Source of the DNA: Acidobacteriota bacterium
GTDB lineage: Bacteria > Acidobacteriota > Terriglobia > UBA7540
Length of the DNA: 12,662 bases
Assembly (NCBI GenBank): GCA_003224635.1
Contig: QHZK01000081.1
Location: 1 to 12,662 of the forward strand
Direction of reading: 5' to 3'
In this document: positions 5,935-11,305 of the stretch, piece by piece
How the letters are laid out: every line of letters starts with the position of its first letter
Position numbering within the stretch: the first letter of the stretch is position 1
The notes under the pieces: model-generated
Database searches by the model: none
Told to the model about the DNA's origin: nothing
The model's input: only the letters and a program-made list of their open reading frames with translations
Position numbers and translations under genes: made by a program

Positions 5935-7296
5935 CGGCCGTTTGATCCCGAACTTTTCGAGGCGATACTGCAGCGTCCGGAAGGTCATGCCCAGCAGTTG
6001 GGCGGCTTTGGTGATGTTCCAATTGGTACGCTGCAGCGCTTCGATAATCTTGGCCTTTTCGTGCTCCTCCCAGGAGCCCTCGGGGATAAGCGGACTCGCG
6101 GCAGCCCGGGCGGCGGCGCCACCGGCGCCCGACCGCGGACCTGCGGCCAGGACGGGCTCCGGGTGGCGCTCGACGACCTCCGGTGGAAGGTCGCGCAACT
6201 CCACCCGTTCACCCTCACCCAGCAAAACGGCGCGCTCGATCGCCATGTCGAGCTGGCGGACGTTCCCCGGCCAGTCATAAGCCTCGAGAGCTTCCAGGGC
6301 CTCCGGCGAGATGCTCCTAGCTTCCCGGCCCGCCGCCAGCGACGCCTTGCGCATGAAGTGCAGAGCCAACTCTTTGATGTCCTCCCGCCGTTCCCGCAAC
6401 GGCGGGCAAACAATCGGGATGACGTTGAGGCGGTAGTAGAGGTCCTCGCGGAATTTGCCCTCTTTCAGCAAGCGTTCCAGGTTCTTGTTGGTCGCAGCGA
6501 TGATGCGCACGTCCACTTTGATCGCTTCAGTGCCGCCCACGCGAAGAAGTTCCCGCTCCTGGAGGACGCGCAGAATCTTGGCCTGCATGCCCAGGCTTGT
6601 ATCGCCGATCTCATCGAGGAACAGCGAGGAGAGATGGGCGCGCTCGAACAACCCCTTCTTTTGTTGGTGCGCGTCGGTGAAGGCGCCCTTCTCATGGCCA
6701 AAGAGCTCAGACTCGAGAAGCGTCTCGGTGAGCGCGGCGCAGTTGACAGCCAGAAAAGGGTTGGCGTGCCTGGGGCTGTGGTTGTGAATCTGCCGGGCCA
6801 CCAGCTCCTTGCCCGTGCCGCTTTCGCCCAGGATCAGGACCGTATGGGACGCGGGGGCCACTTTCAAGATCATCCGTACCATCGCTTTGGTGGTGGGCGA
6901 GCTTCCGAGGATGGTCTGCTTCAGCGTGGCTAGGTGCTGGAAGACTTCACCCACTACGGCCAGCAGTCTGTCGCGGTCCACGGGCTTTTCCAGATACTGG
7001 TAGACTCCTTTCTTGGTAGCCTCAATGGCCGATTGAATAGAGGGGTAGCCCGTGATCAGAACGACGGCGACGGTGGGGTCGGCGGCCACGATCTCGCTCA
7101 GCAACTGGACGCCGGTCATGCCGGTCAGGTTCAGGTCGGTGATGACCAGGTCGAAGCGCTTCTGGGCAAGCAGCTTGAGCGCGGCTTCGCCGCTCGGCGC
7201 CGTCTCGATCTCGTAGCCTTCGTCCTGCAGGATGTCACGATAGATTTCCCGCTGCCGCCGTTCATCGTCGACAACGAGAATGGATCCTCCGGCCAT
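5932..7296 (-). CDS. NtrC-family sigma-54-dependent response regulator
   Basis: This 454-residue regulator activates RNA polymerase carrying sigma-54 when phosphorylated by a kinase, most likely the adjacent one. The receiver domain (about 4-118) has acidic residues Asp10-Asp11, phospho-acceptor Asp54 (VITDLNLTG), and Lys104 in YLEKP. The AAA+ domain has Walker A GESGTGKE (157-164), the sigma-54 contact loop GAFTDA (204-209, where the consensus is GAFTGA), Walker B LFLDEIG (225-231), REDLYYRL (283-290) and WPGNVRQL (342-349). A Fis-type helix-turn-helix ends the protein (ITKAAQLLGMTFRTLQYRL, about 428-446). The ATG at 7296 is chosen; a TTG at 7317 would add repeat-encoded residues. Neither start has a Shine-Dalgarno site. 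The targets are unknown. Both gene ends coincide with inverted 20-mer repeats. Confidence 0.95.
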   Translation of the reverse strand: MAGGSILVVDDERRQREIYRDILQDEGYEIETAPSGEAALKLLAQKRFDLVITDLNLTGMTGVQLLSEIVAADPTVAVVLITGYPSIQSAIEATKKGVYQYLEKPVDRDRLLAVVGEVFQHLATLKQTILGSSPTTKAMVRMILKVAPASHTVLILGESGTGKELVARQIHNHSPRHANPFLAVNCAALTETLLESELFGHEKGAFTDAHQQKKGLFERAHLSSLFLDEIGDTSLGMQAKILRVLQERELLRVGGTEAIKVDVRIIAATNKNLERLLKEGKFREDLYYRLNVIPIVCPPLRERREDIKELALHFMRKASLAAGREARSISPEALEALEAYDWPGNVRQLDMAIERAVLLGEGERVELRDLPPEVVERHPEPVLAAGPRSGAGGAAARAAASPLIPEGSWEEHEKAKIIEALQRTNWNITKAAQLLGMTFRTLQYRLEKFGIKRP

Positions 7297-7437
7297 AAGA
7301 ACAGTGACAAGTGACAAAAAGAAATTGGATCATCGGGCCATTGAGCCATTGGGCCATTGGGCCATTGAAAACCATCGCCTCGGCTGACTCTGGTTCTTCA
7401 ATGGTCCAATGGCTCAATGATTCAGTGGCTCAATTCC
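7296..7437. repeat. 20-mer plus octamer-word hairpin between kinase and regulator
   Basis: The + strand begins with a perfect TAAGAACAGTGACAAGTGAC at 7296-7315. Octamers follow at 7327-7366: GGATCATC, GGGCCATT, GAGCCATT, GGGCCATT, GGGCCATT. The mirrored arm at 7400-7431 reads AATGGTCC, AATGGCTC, AATGATTC, AGTGGCTC. The tip (7367-7399) has GAAAACC facing GGTTCTTC and contains GCCTCGGC, also found in the tip of the 5393-5549 hairpin. The right arm overlaps the kinase: its last codons and TGA stop are repeat words. The left end includes the first base of the regulator's ATG. Confidence 0.9.
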
Positions 7438-8921
7438 ATCGCGGGCCGTGCGACCGGGCTGGGAAGGGGCAATTCGACCACCATTTCGGCGCCGGCCGCG
7501 GCGCTGCCGCTCACGTAGATCCGCCCGCCATGGTCCTCCACAATCTTCCGGGTGATGGCCAGGCCGAGGCCGAAGCCGGTGGTCTTCGTGGAAAAGTAGG
7601 GAGCAAAGACCTTCTCGCGTTCTTCCGCAGGAATGCCGGGGCCCGTGTCCGCAAACCGGACCTCCAGCGACTCGTGGTCATCCGGCTTCCGAACGCGCTC
7701 GGCGGTGATGCGGATCCGCCCCCCGTCCGGCATCGCCTGGACAGCGTTGGTCAGTAGGTTTAAGAAGCAGGTCTTCATCTGTGCGGCGTCGGCCTGGAGT
7801 TCAGGCAGGTCCTCCGCGAGGGCCGTCGCAATCTTGATGTCCTGGGTTTTGGCCTGCTTTTCCACCAGCGTGACGGCGTCGCGAATCATGGCGCGCAAGT
7901 CGCAGGGGGCAAGTTTCGGGGGCGCCTGTCGTCCCGCCGCCAGAAATTCATTCACCAGCCGGTTCAACCGGTTGAGCTCCTCTTTAATATTGCCCAGGTT
8001 GCGATCGAGCTCGCGGGCTGCGGGTTCTTCGCCGCCACCGCGCTTGGCGCGCATCTGATCGATGCTCAGGTTGATAAAATTAAGCGAGTTGCGGACTTCA
8101 TGGGCGACGGAAGCCGCGAACCGCCCGAGCAGCGACGATTTTTCCGCCTCGTTCAGCCGCTCCTGCAGCTTGCGGTTCTCGCGCAGGCGCTCGACCATTT
8201 GATTGAAAGTCTCAGCCAGGTGACCCATCTCGTCTGAGCCGGTGACGGGAAGCGAAACATACAGCTTGCCTTGCGCCACCTGGTTGGCTCCCGCAACCAA
8301 CATGTCCACCGGCTTCGTGAAACGGAACGCAAGGTACACCAGAACGAACATGCCCACCAGCATCGTGGCGATTATCCAGAACAACCGGACCACGTAAGCC
8401 CGGTGCAAGAGTTGCCCGACTTCCTCGCCCAGGCCGCGCGCCTGGAGGTAGCCAATAACCTTATCACCCCGGACGACGGGGAACTGCACGGAGTAGGTCC
8501 GCTGCTCCACGTTTGGATCAATATCCACGTCCTTGAATTCGGCCGACAGGCTGATCGGCGGCTGTTTCTGTGCCGCGCGCCGCTTGGGGATTTTGATTTT
8601 CTTTTGCAGCAGTCCCGGGTCCGTGCTGGCTACCACGTCCCCGGTGGGCGAGGCGACGGTCACCGAGGAGAAGCCCCCCGCGTCTTCGAGGGCCTTCTTA
8701 TAGATCTGAAGAGCCTGATTTTGGTCGCCCGTGGCCGGGACTTGCTGCTGCGTCACCTGGCTGATGGTCAGAAGCCGTGACGTGACGCCAGCCACGTAGG
8801 CCTTAATGCGATTGTTCTCCTGGATGTAAGTCCACATCAGCATGGCGCTGGTCGAAGCCATGGTCAGAAACATTACCAGCGCCAAGCGCGTCCGGAAACG
8901 AAGATTGAAGACCTTTGTCAA
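7422..8921 (-). CDS. Membrane-bound sensor histidine kinase (NtrB/ZraS type)
   Basis: This 499-residue kinase should sense an extracytoplasmic signal and phosphorylate the regulator encoded next to it. Membrane helix 1 is at about 12-32 and helix 2 at about 177-199, enclosing a periplasmic sensor of about 145 residues with a PAS/Cache-like look (SSVTVASPTGDVVAST); its ligand is unknown. A HAMP linker (about 200-252) follows. The dimerisation/phospho-acceptor helix has SVAHEVRNSLNFI with His274. The ATPase domain has the N box FLNLLTNAVQAM (Asn388, Asn392), G1 DTGPGI (425-430) and G2 GFGLGL (449-454). The start is TTG, a few bases before the first hydrophobic segment. The last residues, ELSH, and the stop are written in repeat words. 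A promoter lies about 55 bases upstream. Confidence 0.95.
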   Translation of the reverse strand: MTKVFNLRFRTRLALVMFLTMASTSAMLMWTYIQENNRIKAYVAGVTSRLLTISQVTQQQVPATGDQNQALQIYKKALEDAGGFSSVTVASPTGDVVASTDPGLLQKKIKIPKRRAAQKQPPISLSAEFKDVDIDPNVEQRTYSVQFPVVRGDKVIGYLQARGLGEEVGQLLHRAYVVRLFWIIATMLVGMFVLVYLAFRFTKPVDMLVAGANQVAQGKLYVSLPVTGSDEMGHLAETFNQMVERLRENRKLQERLNEAEKSSLLGRFAASVAHEVRNSLNFINLSIDQMRAKRGGGEEPAARELDRNLGNIKEELNRLNRLVNEFLAAGRQAPPKLAPCDLRAMIRDAVTLVEKQAKTQDIKIATALAEDLPELQADAAQMKTCFLNLLTNAVQAMPDGGRIRITAERVRKPDDHESLEVRFADTGPGIPAEEREKVFAPYFSTKTTGFGLGLAITRKIVEDHGGRIYVSGSAAAGAEMVVELPLPSPVARPAMELSH

Positions 8922-8976
8922 TTCCGTCCCAACCTTTCTCTGAGTCTCTGGCGGCGTTCATTCCTTACCATTCTTG

Positions 8977-9005
8977 ATTGTATCCAAAGGGTTGGGCAGG
9001 GTCAA
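8977..9005 (-). promoter_or_regulatory. Sigma-70-like promoter for the kinase gene
   Basis: On the minus strand TTGACC (9005-9000) is followed by exactly 17 bases and then TACAAT (8982-8977), each one mismatch from the consensus. The start of transcription would fall near 8970, about 50 bases before the kinase TTG. It is the best promoter-like match I found in the window and probably drives the kinase-regulator genes, subject to the hairpin between them. Confidence 0.65.
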
Positions 9006-9011
9006 CGCACA

Positions 9012-9040
9012 GGGATCAGATCGGGATTCAGGGACTAGGA
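9012..9040. repeat. GGGATCAG-type word repeat
   Basis: Words GGGATCA, GATC, GGGATTCA, GGGACTA follow one another on the + strand just upstream of the kinase promoter. No mirrored arm is evident close by. Related words (GGATCAGGGATCGAGG) occur at 9501-9531 on the same strand at the other end of this gap. Confidence 0.45.
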
Positions 9041-9073
9041 CGCTCGACGCATGCGCTATCGCCCTCTCAGAGA

Positions 9074-9151
9074 TTAGATGAGACCATTCAGCATCTTGCC
9101 GATTTCTTCGACCTCTTTTCGAATCGCGCCGGGCTGTTCCTGGCTTAGAGA
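9074..9151 (-). pseudogene. Remnant of a four-helix-bundle (23S rRNA intervening-sequence type) protein C-terminus
   Basis: The minus strand encodes SLSQEQPGAIRKEVEEI followed by GKMLNGLI and a TAA at 9076-9074. This matches, from memory, the usual C-terminal helix of the small four-helix-bundle family (typically ...LSEEQ..ALR.EVEEIGKMLNGLI). The frame stays open to 9298 but the upstream residues do not resemble the rest of that family (no AEG or ARGSL motifs), and stops follow further up. I therefore read it as the last quarter of a decayed gene. Function cannot be assigned to the remnant. Confidence 0.45.
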
Positions 9152-9439
9152 GTTGACCTTCGAGCAGAACACCAAACGTGGTGTGGATTTACGGCGCGCT
9201 GCCCGATTGACCACTGGAAAACCGTTGAGGCAGTAATTGATTGCGTGTTCAAGCCGCTCCCTGATGCCAGATTCACACTGGAGAGACCGCCGCTTGGTTC
9301 ACCAATCACATTGCAAATCGGCGAAAAACTGATTGCGCCGCTGTCAGCGTCAACGACGGCGCCGCAAATGAGCCGGTCGAAAGCTCCCCAACAAAACCAG
9401 CAGAAACAAGAAACCCTCGGCGCACTTAATGTGCCTTGA
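9149..9439 (+). other. Unassigned open frames in the divergent gap
   Basis: The + strand frame is open from after a TAG (9146-9148) to a TGA at 9437-9439, 96 codons; the only conventional start is a GTG at 9245. It contains HWKTVEAVIDCVFKPLPDA and ERPPLGSPITLQIGEKLIAP, which look protein-like, but I recognise no family and there is no ribosome site. A minus-strand frame of 109 codons (9145-9474) with an ATG overlaps it completely and is equally unrecognised. At most one is real; either could be a decayed gene. A weak TATACT at 9476-9481 might be a -10 for the downstream + strand gene, but no -35 fits. Confidence 0.2.
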
Positions 9440-9500
9440 TCCCAAACTGGCCCACTACCGTCGAGTCGGATCATGTATACTGATTAACCCGGCTGTTTTG

Positions 9501-9531
9501 AGGATCAGGGATCGAGGAGATCGAGGACGGG
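9501..9531. repeat. GATCGAGG word repeat upstream of moaDE
   Basis: The + strand reads AGGATCAGGGATCGAGGAG and then ATCGAGGACGGG, an imperfect repeat of GATCGAGGA. It lies 29 bases before the moaDE ATG, in the expected leader. The words resemble those at 9012-9040. No mirrored arm is seen. Confidence 0.45.
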
Positions 9532-9546
9532 TTTCGATTTTCAAGC

Positions 9547-9559
9547 TTCCAACTTGGAA
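9547..9559. repeat. Perfect inverted repeat abutting the moaDE start codon
   Basis: TTCCAA, C, TTGGAA: six bases on each side of a central C, ending at the base before ATG. The only purine-rich candidate ribosome site (GGAA) is in its right arm and is very close to the start. Pairing would bury it, but the stem is short and the effect is speculative. Confidence 0.4.
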
Positions 9560-10270
9560 ATGAAGATCAAGGTGCTCTTTTTCGGGCTGACTCACGACCT
9601 GACCGGTCTCGCACAGGAGCACGTCGAGGTTGCGGACGGTGAAAAGCTCGACGACCTGTGCTGCCAGTATGAGCGGCGGTTCCCGCGCCTCAAGGAAATG
9701 GGCGGCGCGCTGCTTACCGCCGTGAACCAGGAAATCGTCCGGCGCTCCTGGCCGCTGCGCGATGGCGACGAAGTGGCGTTTCTGCCGCCGGTGAGTGGCG
9801 GCGCGCCGGGGGTGCCGGACTTCGGGGATTTCTACCGGCTTACCCGCGAGGCGATCCTCACGGCGGACCTGGCCCGGCCGCTCAAGGCGCCCGAGGATGG
9901 CGCGGTGGTAGTGTTTGAGGGAATCGTCCGCGACAACCTGCGCGGCCGAAAGACGCGTTACCTCGAGTATGAGGCGTACGAGCCCATGGCGGTGCGAAAA
10001 ATGGAGGAGATCGGGCGGGAGTTGAAGGGGAAGTTTTCGATCGGCCGGGTCGGGATAGTCCATCGCCTGGGGCGGCTTGAAATTGGTGAGACCAGCGTCG
10101 CCATCATTGTCACCGCCGGGCACCGTCGAGCCGCGTTCGACGCCTGTCACTATGCGATCGACCGCCTCAAGCAGATCGTTCCCATCTGGAAGAAGGAGTA
10201 CTTCGAGGACGGCGCCGTGTGGGCGGAAGGCGAAGGCCAAACATGGGTGTTGGTGGAGGAGCGGGGATAA
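9560..10270 (+). CDS. moaDE: Molybdopterin synthase MoaD-MoaE fusion
   Basis: One 236-residue frame carries both subunits of molybdopterin synthase, which puts the dithiolene sulfurs on precursor Z (cPMP). Residues 1-81 are the ubiquitin-like sulfur carrier MoaD: MKIKVLFFG start, DGDEVAFLPPVSGG end, with the Gly80-Gly81 pair internal. Residues about 88-236 are MoaE: FEGIVRDN (119-126), EYEAYEPMA (137-145), GHRRAAFDACHYAIDRLK (187-204) and the catalytic-lysine region PIWKKE (208-213). MoaD normally needs a free C-terminal glycine for thiocarboxylation, so cleavage after Gly81 is expected, as is known for mycobacterial MoaX. The ATG at 9560 is chosen over a TTG six bases earlier because it gives the standard MoaD N-terminus. 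No other molybdopterin genes are in the window. The TAA stop touches the next repeat. Confidence 0.95.
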   Translation: MKIKVLFFGLTHDLTGLAQEHVEVADGEKLDDLCCQYERRFPRLKEMGGALLTAVNQEIVRRSWPLRDGDEVAFLPPVSGGAPGVPDFGDFYRLTREAILTADLARPLKAPEDGAVVVFEGIVRDNLRGRKTRYLEYEAYEPMAVRKMEEIGRELKGKFSIGRVGIVHRLGRLEIGETSVAIIVTAGHRRAAFDACHYAIDRLKQIVPIWKKEYFEDGAVWAEGEGQTWVLVEERG

Positions 10271-10366
10271 GGCAGAAGTCAGAAGGCAGAAAGCAGAAAG
10301 CAGAAGAAGCACGGTGGTTTCTGATTTCTAGTTTCTGCTTTCTAGTTTCTGCTTTCTGATTTGTTC
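10271..10366. repeat. Heptamer-word hairpin filling the gap between moaDE and the phosphatase gene
   Basis: The left arm, 10271-10305, is five heptamers: GGCAGAA, GTCAGAA, GGCAGAA, AGCAGAA, AGCAGAA. The right arm, 10318-10359, is six: TTTCTGA, TTTCTAG, TTTCTGC, TTTCTAG, TTTCTGC, TTTCTGA, then TTTGTTC. The arms are near-complementary around a spacer of about 12 bases. The repeat begins on the base after the moaDE TAA and ends three bases before the next ATG, so it is essentially the whole gap and leaves no Shine-Dalgarno site. Confidence 0.9.
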
Positions 10367-10369
10367 GTC

Positions 10370-11161
10370 ATGGAGACCTACCTGAATGCGGCGGCCGAGA
10401 TTGCGCGCGAGGCGGGCGCTTTGCTCGCGCAACTCTTCGACCATCCCCACGAGATTTCTTACAAGCGCCCCTCGGACCTCGTGACCGAAGCTGACCGGCG
10501 CTCTGAGGCGCTCATCGTTGACCGCTTGCGCAGCCATTTCCCCAAGCACGCTATCGTGGGTGAGGAGGGCGGCGGCCAGCAGACCGGCTCCGATTACTGC
10601 TGGTATGTCGATCCGCTCGACGGGACCACCAATTTCGCTCACGGCTTTCCGGTGTTCTCGGTGAGCCTGGGCCTCGTCTATCGCGACGAAATTATCGCTG
10701 GGGTCGTGTATGATCCCGTGCGCGAGGAGCTCTTCACCGCCGAGCGCGGCGCGGGAGCCTATTTGAACAGCAAGCGCATCCGCGTCTCAAAGGTCGGGAG
10801 TCTCTCGGAAAGCTTGCTGGCCACGGGTTTCCCTCCCTCCGCCGACAATAACAACCTCAACATGCAATTGTTCTCCAGCCTCACGCGACTTTCGCACGGG
10901 ATCCGGCGAGCCGGGTCGGCCGCCTTGGACCTCTGTTCGGTGGCGTCGGGACGGCTTGAAGGCTTCTGGGAGCTGAAGCTCAATCCCTGGGACAAGGCTG
11001 CGGGGTCGCTGGTGGTGACGGAGGCGGGTGGGCGCGTGTCGGACCTCGCGGGAGGGCCGCTCAAGCTCCTGGGGGACGAAATTCTCAGCTCCAATAGCCT
11101 CGTGCACGACGAGATGTGCCGGGTGTTCGCCGAGATGGCAAGGGCTCGGGCCAGAGGCTAG
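10370..11161 (+). CDS. suhB: Inositol-1-monophosphatase family protein (SuhB-like)
   Basis: The 263-residue product belongs to the Mg-dependent, Li-sensitive sugar phosphatase family, which hydrolyses inositol monophosphate or related phosphomonoesters in the cytoplasm. Metal-site motifs are all present: DLVTEADRRSE (36-46), GEEGG (64-68, Glu65/Glu66), YVDPLDGTTNF (79-89, Asp81/Asp84), and LNPWDKAAGSLVVTEAGG (204-221, Asp208). GIRRAGSAALDLCSVASGRL (177-196) is the other conserved family stretch. Length is normal. The ATG at 10370 is preferred; a TTG at 10361 would add three residues encoded in the repeat. No Shine-Dalgarno site precedes it because the upstream DNA is a word repeat. The exact substrate cannot be told from sequence; the symbol is by family resemblance (histidinol or fructose phosphatase activity is possible). 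Confidence 0.92.
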   Translation: METYLNAAAEIAREAGALLAQLFDHPHEISYKRPSDLVTEADRRSEALIVDRLRSHFPKHAIVGEEGGGQQTGSDYCWYVDPLDGTTNFAHGFPVFSVSLGLVYRDEIIAGVVYDPVREELFTAERGAGAYLNSKRIRVSKVGSLSESLLATGFPPSADNNNLNMQLFSSLTRLSHGIRRAGSAALDLCSVASGRLEGFWELKLNPWDKAAGSLVVTEAGGRVSDLAGGPLKLLGDEILSSNSLVHDEMCRVFAEMARARARG

Positions 11162-11220
11162 CTCCCACGCGGCTGGTTCAGAAGAATGCCGGCAAGGTCT
11201 CATGTGGCGATGCACGGCGT

Positions 11221-11284
11221 GGCGAAGAATCTCGTTATCGAGCAGCTCGGCCACGTCTGAGGTTCTTCGTCGCCTGCTCGGAGC
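11221..11284. repeat. Palindromic intergenic element, possibly a decayed interspersed repeat
   Basis: CGAAGAA at 11223-11229 is complementary to TTCTTCG at 11263-11269, and CGAGCAG at 11239-11245 to CTGCTCG at 11274-11280. The two pairings cross, so they are alternatives or a pseudoknot rather than one stem. GGCGAAGAATCTCG and TGAGGTTCTTCGTCGCCTGC resemble the GAGCGnnGCGAAGAATCTCG palindromes I remember from intergenic DNA of many soil bacteria; that resemblance is from memory. The rest of the 144-base gap holds no gene. Confidence 0.4.
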
Positions 11285-11305
11285 TACAGGGCTGGGGGAG
11301 TAGAA

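Noticed and set aside
5920..6933. 337-codon + strand open frame opposite the response regulator
   Set aside because: It is the antisense shadow of the AAA+ and Fis domains, which are unambiguous on the minus strand.
5393..7437. CRISPR array or insertion sequence
   Set aside because: The repeats are 7-8 base words without unique spacers. The inverted 20-mers around the regulator mimic terminal inverted repeats, but no transposase or target duplication is present.
9440..9559. Molybdenum-cofactor riboswitch ahead of moaDE
   Set aside because: I could not find the conserved core or the paired elements of that riboswitch; the leader is short and filled with word repeats.
9455..10312. 285-codon minus-strand open frame opposite moaDE
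   Set aside because: The + strand frame carries every MoaD and MoaE motif; the antisense frame has none and partly reads through the heptamer repeat.
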